Below are positions 1-14,450 of a stretch of 64,000 nucleotides of DNA, in pieces. This stretch comes from Amoebidium appalachense. Lineage: Eukaryota > Ichthyosporea. Numbering within the stretch: the stretch's first letter is position 1; every line of letters begins with the position of its first letter. The DNA lies in the NCBI GenBank assembly GCA_963693365.1, contig CAVNZM010000002.1:10106001-10170000 (forward strand), in the 5' to 3' direction. The notes below the pieces were generated by a model. It did no database searches. It was not told where the DNA came from and was given only the letters and a program-made list of their open reading frames with translations. Made by a program: the position numbers and the translations under genes.

Positions 1-480
1 CCTTGGTTTCCGCCGGTCCGGAGAGCACTGCTCGCATACTTTTGTAAGGCGACAGCCAATAGGCATGTGGCCCTACTTATAATAAAGTACATGACATATA
101 CATGAGTACATGAGCTTCTCCTGGGTGATCATAATATGGCTTCGCGTTATACTACAGTGCTACATGTGTATGTCTAGTGCCCAATAAAGTGTCTACGGCA
201 CACAGTGTGTGCCGTAGCACACAGTGTGTGCCGTACACCTAAGATACATGCTGGCAAAGTGTTCACGTTCTTTGCATCGCTCCTAACTGCATACTTAGGT
301 GCAGAGCAACTGCCCTAATAAGGAATACAGCTAAAAGTGATGCAGCTGATTGGTAGCTGCTTCCGAGGCTCTATTCCAGCCTCTGGCGAGAAGACACAAA
401 GGCACGTAGACTGGTTGTGGGGGAACAGCACAGTGTGCACTTGAATGTACACAACATGCCTACAATGTGTATTCGGATCA
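1..480. other. Intergenic, no gene seen
   Basis: No frame of useful length or splice-linked coding segment is visible. The only structure is two consecutive short palindromes at 194-216 and 217-231, built on the core cacacagtgtgtg. The first has 11-bp arms around one unpaired base and the second 7-bp arms. They could form small hairpins; a dyad-type protein site is possible but unsupported. Confidence 0.6.
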
Positions 481-626
481 TAGTATACAGCCTCCCCCCC
501 CCCCCCCCCCCCCCCCCCCGCCCCGCCGCCGCCGCCGCGGTCAAAAACCCCCTGACCGTACCACTACCGTTGAACTAGCACCACCACCCAACAAAAGGCC
601 ACCCCAGAAGGTACAAACTTTATGTC

Positions 627-657
<31 letters not shown>

Positions 658-953
658 AAACAAAACAAACAAACACACATACACACACGCAAACACACCG
701 TGGCACACACAACTTGCATACATGTGTACACACTTAATATGGCCACATACTGACATGTACAGACACCCACACACACCGTACACGACGTGCACGGACACAA
801 TCATGCAGACATGTGCAGCATGATACACTCTCACACTGACTGAGACACGGCACGCATCCGAGTTTCATATGCATCATGACCTTGATGATAATCTTGCACG
901 TACACACACCCCACAGCCCTTGACTGCCACATGCGCGCGTGCGCGCACACACT

Positions 954-1028
<75 letters not shown>

Positions 1029-1110
1029 ACATACACACACACACTGGAACACACACACAAACACACATAAACACACCTACTGTACCCACACACACAATCA
1101 CACGGATCCA
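481..1110. repeat. Poly-C tracts and (CA)n array
   Basis: Two long poly-C runs (about 493-519 and 627-647, the second followed directly by an A run) lead into CA-rich DNA with an uninterrupted (CA)n core at about 955-1026. Open frames across it encode only Pro, His-Thr or Cys-Val repeats and are artefacts of the repeat. Confidence 0.9.
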
Positions 1111-1310
1111 AGCTCTTCTTCTTGAACGTAGCTACCGTGAGGCTTACTGTTGATCAAGAATCAAACTCTGATTGGAACCAAGTTAGAAGTTTTCATGGTG
1201 GGTGTGCAGGAATCTGAGAAGGGGGAAGCTGCAAGGGAGGGGATCAAGAGGTTCACAGAGGGAAGCAGCAAACGGATTGAGGGGTTGGAGGGGGGAGGGA
1301 GGGGGCGCCG

Positions 1311-1349
<39 letters not shown>

Positions 1350-1499
1350 AGGGGGGGGCGAGGGCCAGCCACCCCTTACACCTACTTGGAAAAGGGGGAA
1401 TGGGGGGAGGGAGGGCATTCGTGCCACCACCGTGCTGCTTGGAAGTCTTAGTAGTTTTACAACATCCCCTCCTAAGACTTCCCTTTTCCTTCCCTGCAG
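1111..1499. repeat. Purine-rich segment with poly-G run
   Basis: G/A-rich DNA with a poly-G run of about 37 bases (1312-1348). Frames here read poly-Gly or poly-Pro and carry no recognisable domain. Confidence 0.75.
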
Positions 1500-1672
1500 G
1501 CCTTCCCCTTGTCCGGGAAGAAGGCCTGGGGCCCATTAATAGAGGAGAGTTTCGACATTTTTTTACTCACACATGCATTCCCCCCCCTAAATTTCCTCCC
1601 TCCTTCGAAACGTGCCCAAAAAGGGGCCCATGCATTTCAACGAGGGAGGCTCGACATTTTCTACTGCTACAT

Positions 1673-1703
<31 letters not shown>

Positions 1704-1871
1704 ACGCTGGGCCAGGGGCCCCCTCCTCGCCCTTCCCCATAATGAGGCCCCATTTCATAGATAGGGCTTTCAACATTTTCTACTCGCCCCTTCTCCTCTT
1801 CCCTCCCTCCTTCCCCTCGCCCGAAACGAGGTCCCATTTCATAGAGGGAGGCTTCGACAATTTCTAGTACT

Positions 1872-1902
<31 letters not shown>

Positions 1903-1990
1903 CTTCGGATTCTCCCTCCCTCCCTCCCTCCCCGGAATGTGACGCATTTCATAGGGGGCCCAACCACATCAGCAAAATCAACTTACTGCA
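1500..1990. repeat. Diverged ~100-bp tandem repeat split by poly-C
   Basis: A motif resembling cccatttcatagagggaggc followed by ttcgacattttctact recurs near 1530, 1627, 1744, 1830 and 1940. Adjacent copies are separated by pyrimidine-rich DNA that has expanded to long poly-C runs in two intervals (about 1673-1703 and 1875-1903). The copies differ at many positions, so this is an old array. It does not encode a consistent frame. Confidence 0.7.
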
Positions 1991-2808
1991 AGCTAAAATA
2001 CCCTGCGAAAAGAAGAACTTCAAGGCTGTAATCACACTGTGCCTTTACGGCAGAATCATGCAGCCAAAGCAGTATTTAAGAGGCTCTGTGCCGGAATAAT
2101 TATGCTCTGCCGGTGAGTAGAATCGATTTCCTCAGCACAGAACAATGCTGTTCAGTGCATTATAATGCTGCTTTAAAATAATGATGGTGTTGCTTTTTTA
2201 GCATATAAATCTCCTCAGAGGCAGAACAATTCTCTCTCTTTTTCAATGATTCTGTCTTTTACAGACTCTCTGGTCGAAGAAAGTTGATGGTACTGATGTT
2301 CCAGAAGTGATTGGGCCCTTCTAGTAGTTTGTTTCTTTTTTAAGGACACCTTTACAAATCTGATAGCATAATAGTGGCACTCACTCAGTACACTCTCTAA
2401 CTTCGGCTTTCACTTGAACTTCGCATATGTTTCATTCCAGCTCCCGGCGTGACCCCCCCCCCCCCCCCCCTCCCCCCCCCCCCTCCCCCCCCCCCCCCGA
2501 GCCATAAGCTACTCATCATGACACATTCCACTCAACCTCAACATTTTGATTTCGTAATAAAAAGAGTTATGCACATCACATCTTATCATCTGTCATCATT
2601 GGTAGTAAAGAGATAGCTTCGAATTCTATGAACCTAACATTCAAAGTTTCAAACATACATCAACTTAGTACTAAGTTATACAATAACATACGTGTGAGTT
2701 GCAACTTTAACGGTCCCACTGGCAGCCTGTTAGCTATTCACTTACTACTAGCATTCAGCCCCAGCGCCACTGATGTCACTAACAATGTCCGGTGCCCTTG
2801 CGGACTTA
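1991..2808. other. Downstream flank of gene A, no gene
   Basis: AT-rich DNA with an interrupted poly-C run at about 2453-2498. Short partial inverted repeats containing ctctgcc/ggcagag elements occur around 2045-2130. It probably includes the 3' untranslated region of gene A, whose stop codon is at 2809-2811. No coding segment was found. Confidence 0.5.
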
Positions 2809-5644
2809 TCACACCATTTCCCATTGCAATTGGCGTTTGTTCACTGCTCCTGCAATGCGTACCCATGCTAAAGTGCCACTGAAGATCCGCCTATAGCTTC
2901 CCACATACAGCTGGTTCTCTGCTGTGACGCTGTAATCCACAGACGCCGTTTCGTTTGACTCTGGCGGAAGCACGCTGAGCGAAAATCTCTCTATGTGGTT
3001 GTGAGGCATCATGCTCCCCTCGGTGGGCCTTGAAGCTCCAGCCATTTGCTGAACGCTGCTAAAGGTAGTTATTAGGAGAATGGAGCTGATCGTCACACAT
3101 GTCGGATAGCAAAGCAAGGCGGTAAGGGCGACGGGTGCCCCCGGGACCAGGGAGTTGTTTGTCAGCTGAACGGGAAGTGGGGCAAGGAGAAGCACGGCGG
3201 CCACAAGGGTGGCGTAGAGGTTGGCCCACCTGTGTGGTGGGTTTTGTCGTAAGATGAGGTCCCAGCAAAAACAATATTTGATTAACTTTTGAAGCCAAGT
3301 GGCAAAAAACAATCATGGGAGCACACGACATTGTAGGTTAGGAGGAACGGGGGGGAGGAGAGAGGGGAGGGGGAAAGGAAGAGAGATTGAGTCTGACAGA
3401 AAGAGAGAGCTTTCCCTGGGGGGGGGGGGGGGGGGGGAGGGGGGGGGAGGGGGGGCAGAGAGAGAGCGAGGGTAAAGAGTATGCAAGCTCGGAAAGGAAT
3501 TCTGAATGTGTTTTTCTGCAGGGAAAAGGGGTCATTGAGTGGACATGGCGGTGAAAGAAAAACGGAAAAGGCCCTGGAGCAGGCCGGGCGGGGAGGAGCA
3601 TCATGTTAGGCTGCCACCCTCTTGGGGAAGAAGGTGGCTCCGAGTTCAAAAGCTGAGGGTTAAAAAAAATCTGGGGAAAAAAAGGAAGTAGTGCACGAGG
3701 GTGTAAAGATACACTGTGCGGCTACTTACCTATCATTGAACATCCCAGGGCAGGTCGACCGAGTCCTCCACGTATACCACGCCACACACCCGATATAGTA
3801 GAGGCTGCTGGCACGGTCGACACCGAGGTAAGCGACCCAATCCACACGACCGAGCACATACAGCACGAGCAGCACCAACATGACCACAAACTCAATGATG
3901 GCAACACCGACTATGGAACCAAACACATGCGCACGTGCCTGCCAACGTGTGTCCCCCCACTGCCGCATCTCAAAAGGGCGATTGAAAATGAGGAAGATGA
4001 GCCGTTGTCGAGCTGCGTAGGCCAGAAGCATCAGGCGCACGCCCCAGTTGCGTAGAAATATGCAGAGCATGCAGATCACCTGGAGCCATCAGACATAGAA
4101 CGGACGGTTAGGATCTGCTAAGTCAGTGATACTATTGGATAGCCTTAAAGCACACATGCCCGACACCGTAAGTTCGAAAACCCTGGGAGTTTATTTTCAA
4201 GAAGCCTTAAAGCAGTCACAGTCACGGTGAGTCAGTCTGAGGGGATTACAATGATGACATCAATGATCGCGCCTGCTACAATGAACTTTGCAGTGTTTGG
4301 GTCCCTTTAACTGATGATCATCCTATCAGTGAAAAGGCAAATTTATGTGACTGAGCCTCGGAGTCAGAGTCTTAATCGCCGGCCACCCAGGATACCGTAT
4401 GACTGAAAAGTTTTAAAACACCTTGAATCTTTCGAAGAAAGAGCTCGGGCAGGGCAGGACTTACGCCATCCCAGACGGCTCTGAGCACCTGTTCTCCTGT
4501 TTCGGGCCGCAGCAGCATGTTAATTGCGAGTACGTTGGCTGGAATCGTCAGCACCTGTAGGCCCGGGCAACCCGAGGAAGTACTTGGTTTAGACTGAGTT
4601 GCTCTCGAAACTCTATATAAAAAATAATAATAATAATAATAATAAAAATAGCCACCCTGCATGTCATGCTAGCCTGGTGTTACTGATATGTTAGTATTCG
4701 CCATTTGCAGGGTTTCGATTTACCATAAATGAATCTTTATTCCGAACAGTACACGTTGTACAACATCGGCATCAACAGTGACAGGCCCTGTAAGGACCCA
4801 AGACGAATTCCCGAAGTTAGATATGTACGTCTCAGTGTCTTAAGCTTGTTGTCGGCCAAGCAAAAAAGAGCATAAGAAGGGCCATCCGGATGATACATAG
4901 GAATCCAAACTTTTTTGGGGAATTTTAAAAGGAGAGCAAATTTATGAAGATGTGGATCACAGTGCGGGTCGATCAGTCGAAGTGTCAAATATTCATACGT
5001 ACCAAAGCTAGGGCAGCACCCACTAGAGTCAATAGCAAGTATGTCGACCCACGGGCCTTGGCTGCTTGAGTGCCCCTCGTGCTCTTTGCGACCTTTGCAG
5101 CCCAAATAAGGACCACGCTACTCATGACAATAGGCGGAACACAGTGAGGCAGCATTTGGGCAACGGCATCCTTTCCGGTGTATTCTTGCAGAGTCCAAAG
5201 AAGGATACAAGACGGAGAGTTGGCGACAAGCACGCACATTGTGGCAATGAGAGCAAAATGACGAGTGCAAAACTGCAGTGCTTTCCCAAAAAAACCACGC
5301 CGAACTTGAACTTGTGTGTGAGACACAGTGGGCAATACTACGGCAGTGTCCGAGTCTATGCTAGAAAACGACGGATTGATTAGCTCTGCTGTAGGCAGTT
5401 GCAACAATTGCTTGCTTCTGGGTGCCACACTGTCGTCGACGTTACTTGAATCAGTTGTGACTGGGAAAGTGGTGATGTCGACGTCATTTCCATTTTCTTG
5501 TTCAAACGACCGTGTGCTTTGAGTCGGACTCCGGGGATATGTGGCTGGTCCTGGCTCATGAATTCCCTCCGAGACGTCCGTGGCAGGGTCGGGCGTAAAA
5601 AAAATGATTGGCAGGGGTGAAGGTTTGCCTCCCTTGACGGCCAT
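2809..5644 (-). CDS. Gene A: polytopic membrane protein, possibly 7TM
   Basis: Minus-strand gene assembled from in-frame exons with GT-AG borders: 5644-5003, 4554-4465, 4079-3730 and 3229-2809 (stop TGA), predicting about 500 residues. An optional 33-nt microexon, 4787-4755, fits phase 0 and would lengthen the third membrane segment. The start is the first ATG (5644, context ACCATGG); an upstream 5' exon is possible. The N-terminal ~125 residues are Ser/Thr/Pro-rich and hydrophilic. Hydrophobic segments follow at about 130-151, 164-183, 200-235, 245-267, 296-319, 363-381 and 393-415, then a hydrophilic tail of about 85 residues. Seven such segments suggest a 7TM receptor-like protein, and LRNWGVRLMLLAY at the start of the fourth faintly recalls 7TM-RGS proteins, but no RGS domain is visible. 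I do not recognise the family. The last intron (3729-3230) carries a poly-C run on the sense strand. Confidence 0.75.
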
Positions 5645-6471
5645 GGTTGTGCCCCGACCTACAGTATCCGGCGTGGCCAAAGCGAAAAATTAAATCCGAA
5701 GTTCATGAGTACGAAGACAGTTGGGACCTACGCTACAAACTGGCAGCCTAATGAAATTACCTTGGGTAGCCTACCACGGCAGTCAGTTGAACCGGGGCAG
5801 TTAGCAAAGCCTTTAATAATTAAAGTTTGTTATGTATGAATGAATACCCGGGCTATTTAGCAGCCTGCTGCTCATCGGCCTTCACTTACAACACTACTGA
5901 GTCACACGAGTACAATAGAGCAATGGTTATCATGATTCACTGGCAGGCCCTCGTATGATAGGCTTCCGGGGGTTCGCACGTGTCATACTAGAAGTTTGCG
6001 TTGTTGGGCCGGGGCCGGCGGATCCGTCCCAGAGTTCAAGTATGTATCTTCGTCTGTTCGTTGCGTGACAGGCAATTTAATTGGTGGTGCGTTATAGAAG
6101 TCACGAGAAGTTTTTCGCAGCAATCATTCGGCGAGCGCCTGCATTCTGAACAAAACTTTGTGACGATGCATATGATGGTGGGGAACATGAGCTCAAAAAC
6201 GAGGGGTGTCATTATTTCGTGAGTGTCAAGCTTGAATACCATGCATGGGTACGAACTTATAATAGGTCCCTGCACTAGATCAGTCGGTTTACGAGCGAGT
6301 TGTGTATATAGTGCATATGTCACGTGCACAGTACTATAGTAGTGTCATGGTGGATGGGCCCAGTGCTCACACTGAGCAACGCCGGCGCATCGTGTGATTC
6401 GTATACGTAGGCGGTGGCGCACGTGCCCACTTTTCTCTCTTTAGGTGAAGCTAGAAAGATTCACCATAATA

Positions 6472-6474
<3 letters not shown>
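5645..6474. other. Upstream flank of gene A, no gene
   Basis: Mixed-composition DNA that should contain the promoter and perhaps a 5' untranslated exon of gene A; a possible acceptor (ctgtag) lies at about 5658, upstream of the ATG. Short frames at 6001-6329 on both strands have no recognisable features. Confidence 0.5.

Positions 6475-6520
<46 letters not shown>
6475..6520. repeat. (TA)n microsatellite
   Basis: Uninterrupted alternating T and A for about 45 bp. It is self-complementary and prone to cruciform formation and length variation. Confidence 0.95.
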
Positions 6521-6521
<1 letters not shown>

Positions 6522-7602
6522 AGCTTCGAACTCGCTTTATCTCGCAGCATTTGCTTCCGGCCTGGTTGAAGTGCCAGTATCTTATTATTATGCGAAGCAT
6601 TGAGCGTGGCGGCCACCTACATATCGAACGATATATTTAGGTACTGACTACAATAAAACACGCCCGCTGGAATGTCGGTATCCATAAACTGGGCCAATGG
6701 AAACAATGGCAAGTAGAACCGGACCGTTTATAAATTTTTATTTATCGCAGTACCAGCAGGGACATACATACAAACAAAAAAATAGACGGCTTGTGTACAT
6801 AGCATGATGTGCGGTAGAGTGTTTTTTTCCCAAAAGTTTCAGGCATCACATAAAGTTATCTGTTTTGTCGCATTTGCATAGCAGAGGGCGGGGGGATGAC
6901 AAAACTTAGGCGCGATTGAGTTGATAGCTCAAAGAGCTCTATTTATTTTTAACTAATATCAAAAATCACTATTCTTGCTTGCACATTTCATCATTTCGGA
7001 AGGCGGAGCCTGACATTGAATGATATATATGCATCCAACTTTCCGCACCCATAGATAGCCACTGCTCATGAGCGAGTACAGGAAAAGGCCATTCATTGGT
7101 AGGATGTTAAAAAACTTTTCTCGGGCTTATTGTATAGTGCATAAATGCCTCAGATCTCTGCGTGTCAAGCTCGATGGCGCAGGATCGATCCTGGTTACTT
7201 CCGATTTTTGTTCTGCTCGACGGTCCACCGGTCTAGCCGCCCCCTAGAAGCCATCACCCCAGGCCACGTCAAGCAGCACCACCAATTTGTTATCATCCGG
7301 CCGCAAGACATGACGTCATGAACAGCACCGGCCCCCTGACGTCGACTGCGCGCCGCTTGGGCATCCCGGCCCAACGTTCAAGTGGGAGACCAATCCGAGT
7401 CACCGGCCACGGTTCGGGTCAGCGTCCTGGGCATGGGGTTATCCCTTTCAAGTCTTTATGTTTGTGTATGTGTCCCGGGTCGCTCCCGGCTGGTGTTGTT
7501 AAAGTGAGCTGTGCTCACTTTGTTGGAAGTAGAGTCCGCTGTGACTAGGGTCGTCGTGGCGCGCTTGGGCGCTGACCCGTTTTTTACTGCTTTCAGTGTG
7601 TT
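6521..7602. other. Intergenic; GC-rich unidentified island at 7180-7560
   Basis: AT-rich DNA gives way at about 7180 to a GC-rich island of roughly 380 bp that includes the 8-bp palindrome tgacgtca near 7315. A frame at 7318-7545 has ordinary amino-acid composition but no domain I recognise. The island, the tandem repeat after it and the TATA-like tttatata at about 7687 could be the remains of a mobile element, but no reverse transcriptase, integrase or transposase remnant is visible. Confidence 0.4.
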
Positions 7603-7667
7603 AACTCCATGACTGAACTCCATGACTGAACTCCATGACTGAACTCCATGACTGAACTCCATGTCTG
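7603..7667. repeat. 13-bp minisatellite, five copies
   Basis: The unit aactccatgactg is repeated four times exactly (starts 7603, 7616, 7629, 7642), with a fifth copy at 7655 carrying one substitution (gtctg for gactg). Confidence 0.95.
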
Positions 7668-8030
7668 CACCTGGCAGAGACGTGGTTTATATACCCGTGG
7701 GGCAGCAGTCTGGAATGTAATCCGGATGCCAGGCGCTAATCGGATTGGTTACTTTTATTTAGAGATCTCTGGGACCAGTGAACCAATCGTTTGCAGTCAA
7801 AACACAATTGGCAACATTCCTCAACTATGCAGATGTGCATGTGGTGATCGAGTGTCAGTGTGTGTCTGTGTACACGGAACCAATTGTAAAGCTAACATAC
7901 ACATATTGTGGAGTGAGCGTAAGTCTGCACTCCAACAACTTCCCATTAGCTTTGCTGCGGCTAGAACCGTGGGATAAAGGCGTAACTAAACATAGTGCGA
8001 GTTATTAGAATCCTGAGTGTGCTAGACAGC
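7668..8030. other. Intergenic, no gene seen
   Basis: Unique-looking DNA between the minisatellite and the SINE-like element. Frames of up to 109 codons (7648-7977) have no recognisable domain and no splice support. Confidence 0.45.
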
Positions 8031-8129
8031 ACGATCTGTGTCTAGGCTCGAAGACAGTAAGTTTTTTTCTTTTGATGGATTTATTCCCTGAGGCAGTGCC
8101 TCGCCGGGAGTGACTGAACGGGATTAAAA

Positions 8130-8168
<39 letters not shown>
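8031..8168 (+). mobile_element. SINE-like element, copy 1
   Basis: Begins acgatctgtgtctag, like copy 3 at 40226-40322. It shares the 3' module of the family: gaagac-gta, a stem-loop built on ctgaggcagtgcctcgc, then gaacgggattaaaa and a tail of 38 A residues (8131-8168). A T-rich insertion (8072-8093) separates the two halves relative to copy 3. No target-site duplication could be identified. There is no coding capacity, so it would depend on another element for mobility. Confidence 0.8.
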
Positions 8169-8170
<2 letters not shown>

Positions 8171-8420
8171 TGCATCATGAGCTGCAAGTGCCAACGGCGA
8201 GGCAAAAAAAAGTTGTGCAGCAGGTCTGGATCATGTCTTGCCTAATATGAGTTTTCATACTAGGGCCCGGGGTCAGCCCGGGGTGTGGTCCGCCGAAGCC
8301 GGTTCGTCGATTCAGAGTTTGCGAGAAAGATGAGACGAAGGGCAGTGGTAGGGGCGGTGGCGGGGGCCGCCTGGGGGAGCCCGGGGAGGGGGGGGGGGGG
8401 AGGGGGGCGGGGGGAGGGGG

Positions 8421-8507
<87 letters not shown>

Positions 8508-8531
8508 AGAGAGAAAGAGAGAGAGAGAGTT

Positions 8532-8576
<45 letters not shown>

Positions 8577-8878
8577 GAGTGAGAGAGAGAGAGCCTCGGG
8601 GGGGGGAGAGAGAGAGAGAGAGGATCCGACCCGTTCACCGTGCAGGGAGTCTAGAACAAGTCTACCGAGAGAGAAATTGTCAGACTCGGAGAGGCGTCCT
8701 CGGAGAGAGGCTCTGAGGGGGAGGGGTTGGGGATCCGAGAGGAGAGAGGGTGGGCGCGGGGGGAGGGGGGGGGAGGGGGGGGGGGATGGACAGAGATAGG
8801 CTGAGGGAGAGGCAGAGCCTGGGAGAGAGCGAGACCGAGACCGAGACCGAGAACTCAAAGAAACACGCACACATCGTG

Positions 8879-8946
<68 letters not shown>

Positions 8947-9073
8947 CCTGAGATAGAGCCTCGGGGGGGGGGGGGGGGGGGGAGACAGAGAGAGAGAGAG
9001 AGTCTGGGGGAGAGAGAGAGAGAAAGAGAGAGAGAGCGAGTCGGGGGGGGGGGGGGAGGGGGGGGGGGAGAGG

Positions 9074-9142
<69 letters not shown>

Positions 9143-9180
9143 CAGCCTGAGGCTGGCGAGGTCAGCAGTAATAATATTTC
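8169..9180. repeat. (GA)n and poly-G block
   Basis: From about 8385 to 9141 the plus strand is almost entirely G and A: long (GA)n runs (8423-8620, 8892-8942, 9065-9140) interleaved with poly-G runs and a short (CA)n at 8879-8894. The complementary strand is (CT)n/poly-C, the strand found on the sense side of introns in this window. Frames read Ser-Leu or Arg-Glu repeats and are not genes. Confidence 0.9.
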
Positions 9181-10167
9181 AGGAGTCGGCTCAAGTCAAT
9201 GAGGGCTATATCAGACATCTTATCATATTCGCGATACTATGTAAAGCGGCCTCACGGTGCAGGCCCGTGTGACGTTGATCATAAGACTTATATCCCTGCA
9301 TACTTGTGTATTACTTACTACCTCAGCGTGCCCCCCCCCCCCCCCTCCCCCCTTCCCTCCCCCCCCCCCCCCCCCCCCCCCCCCCAAAACACACACACAC
9401 ACACACACACACACATCCCTCCCCTTCGAATTCCCTCCCTCCCTTCCTCCTCCCCCTCCCCCCCCCCCCCCCCCCCCCAATTTGCCCTTGCCCACACCCT
9501 GAGGCACAAACATGCACGTGACTTCCCTACGGCTCCTCGACAAGTCACCATGTGGCCTGCACATTTTCTCCCTGAAACCTTTTGTAACTAGTGTACACAC
9601 AAGCACTTCAGTCATGGTTCCAATTCCAATAGGCTACCGGCAACACTATGAATAAACACTACTAGTACCGACGTTGCCAGGCACGCTGGCAATAGCAGCA
9701 AGAAGAGCACAGTGTTCTATACTGTAACCTGAGTGCCGCGCACACACAGGCACATTGCTACATGCCGTCGCACACACATGCACAGGCCATTACACACACA
9801 CTTGTACACAAACGCGATGTGCACAAGCACTGAAACGCACACATGCAGGAATGCAGGCATACATGCCATACGCATGTACTCGCGCACGTACGCACACACA
9901 CACACACACATGTCTGATACGGTACACGGGCACGGTGCCCTTTTATTAACCACTGTGCCCTATTATTATTACTAGCATGCACACAGCCAGAAAGTACGCA
10001 TACACGCAACACCGAACACACGCTACACACCCAAAACCGTGGCACGCACACGCGCGTACGCACACACACATAGATGATACATACGCTCACACTTACAGCG
10101 TGACACACACGCACACGCACACACGCACACACGCACACACGCACACACACACACACACACACAAACA

Positions 10168-10227
<60 letters not shown>

Positions 10228-10247
10228 GTGTGACACACACTGACACA

Positions 10248-10295
<48 letters not shown>

Positions 10296-10330
10296 GTCAC
10301 ACACACAAACACGCATCATTTTTTGTATCA
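9181..10330. repeat. Poly-C and CA-rich region
   Basis: Poly-C/CCCCT tracts at about 9330-9385 and 9450-9478 flank a (CA)n array (9389-9413). CA-rich DNA follows from 9740, with long (CA)n arrays at about 10128-10225 and 10244-10293. The stretch 9500-9740 is non-repetitive and shows no gene. Confidence 0.85.
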
Positions 10331-11620
10331 TTTTGCACTGGAATCCGATCTGTACATCTGCAGAGCTGACTTTTGCATTCAGCTTAGACAGGACCCCCCC
10401 TCCCCCCTCTCCCCCCCCCCCCTCCCCCCCCCCCCTCCCGCCCTCGTATAAAATACGGTATTTATGGACGGGTTGGACAACATTCCCGGGGCCGCTTGAC
10501 ATCCACCATACATCAATTCGTCAAGATTACGGCCACTGTTATTGTGACGGTCACGGTCAGCTTTCAAAGTGCAACGATATTCAATAATCGAACCGCAAGT
10601 AAGACAACCCCCGGACGGTTACCTGAGCCACGACAAATATAGGTGTGTCAGCCATTCAATTTGAAACCAAACACTTGCACACCGTCGGCCAGCCTCCCTA
10701 CTGCTAGCTCACCCTTTGGCCCACCCCTCCGTTGCAAGCTCCTCCCGTCCCCCTCCCTCCCCCTCCCCCCCACCGCCCCCACTCTTATTTGATGATTGGC
10801 TATTCTCAATATTCTGTCTGGGACAGTTACTATGCGCGTGCTTTTGGGCCAAGAGGTTTTTTGAAACACAGCAAGAAGGCCGTTTAAATTTAATCTTTGT
10901 GTCTGTACATGTGGGCTCCGAGGGGGGGAGGGGAGGGGAGGGGGGGGGGGGGGGGGGGGGGGACAGGGGCCAGGGGTTGAGGGGTGGAGGTGGGGGAGAG
11001 GCCTAGGGAAAGGAAGGGATGGGAGGTTGGGGGGGAGGGAGGAGGTAGGGAGCCTGGGGGTTGAAAGGGGATTACTCTTAAGTGACAATCATATGTAAGA
11101 GGCCCAGTTCACTGCTTGTAATAAGATAATATGATGATCTGGTGCCACATGAATGTAAAAGTTGCTGGGCTGTAGTAGGGTTATATATCTACCCCCCCCC
11201 CCCCCCCCCCCCCGGGGGGGGCTCAGTCTGCCCCGCGGTCGGGGAAGGGTTGTGGTTGGGTGAGCGGGTTTGGGGAGGGGAGGGGGGGGGGGGGGGGGGG
11301 GGGGGAGAGGGGGGGGGAGGGGGAAGGAGGAAAGGTGGGAGCGCGGGAGGAGGGCCCATACATTATGCGTATGTAGGGACATTCTAGTGCTGTACAGAGC
11401 ACAGGCCCCAAGATTGCCACGGCCAATTGGGCAGGCTAGATGCATAGGGTACATGATAGTCCGGACACACGTAAGGTGTACACACGCACATACGTACACA
11501 CACTCCGAGACTCAAATTACACACACAGGCCCCACGTGGGCATGCGCACATGCACACCTGTAAAGAAAAGCACACACAAGCCATGCACCGCACAATATTT
11601 GACACCTGGCAGACACACCA
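10331..11620. repeat. Intergenic with poly-C, poly-G and a C-G junction
   Basis: Poly-C/CCCT at 10396-10440, poly-G at about 10937-10962, poly-C running directly into poly-G at 11191-11221, and poly-G at 11281-11306. The DNA between (10441-10920, 11040-11180) shows no gene. Confidence 0.75.
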
Positions 11621-13625
<2,005 letters not shown>

Positions 13626-13889
13626 CCGTACCCCCACCACAAGGACCTACACATCAACATCTCTCGCCCAAAATGCAACACTGTGAGGAAGCAATGGGGC
13701 TATATTAAAAGGCGAGGAGAGGAGGGGTGGGCAAGGGCCGGAGGACTCCTGGGAGAGGGGGGGATTATGTCCGAAAACAGAGGGAAAGAGGGTTGGTGTC
13801 GTGAAAAAAGAGAGAGGGGGGGGGAAGGGGAGGGGGCGTTGATATTTGGATATTGAGATATTAATGGAGAGTTGGGGGGGTAAGGTGAA

Positions 13890-13923
<34 letters not shown>

Positions 13924-14099
13924 ACTAAAGAGAGGGAAAGAGGATCGGAGGGTGGGTGGACATGAAGAGAAATTGGGGGAGGGGGAGGGGGGAGGGGGGA
14001 GAGGGCTACCGTGGTTGCGACCGGCATGGTGTGGGTGTTTGTTCAAGAAGGCAAGATAGAACATCGTGTCGTAGCGAAGGGGTACCTGCATGGGTGTCA
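13626..14099. repeat. Purine-rich segment with poly-G
   Basis: G/A-rich DNA with a poly-G run of about 35 bases (13888-13922). No gene seen. Confidence 0.7.
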
Positions 14100-14137
14100 C
14101 CCTGTGTGTGTGTGCGTGTGCGTGTGTGTGTGTGACG

Positions 14138-14170
<33 letters not shown>

Positions 14171-14185
14171 TTTGTGTGTACTATG

Positions 14186-14225
<40 letters not shown>

Positions 14226-14305
14226 TTGTGTGTGTGTGTTTTTGTGTGTGTGTGTGTGTGATTGTATGTGTGTGGCGTGTGTGCGTGTGTGTGTGGACGT
14301 GTGTA

Positions 14306-14352
<47 letters not shown>

Positions 14353-14360
14353 GCGCGTGT

Positions 14361-14429
<69 letters not shown>

Positions 14430-14450
14430 TGTGTGTGTATATGTGTCTAT
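14100..14450. repeat. (GT)n array
   Basis: Interrupted (GT)n with long pure stretches at 14312-14346 and 14370-14427. Frames encode Cys-Val repeats only. Confidence 0.95.

Noticed and set aside
4100-4190. tRNA-like A- and B-box resemblance (gctaagtcag, agttcgaaaacc) in gene A intron 2
   Set aside because: The boxes match consensus poorly, and no acceptor stem or cloverleaf can be drawn.
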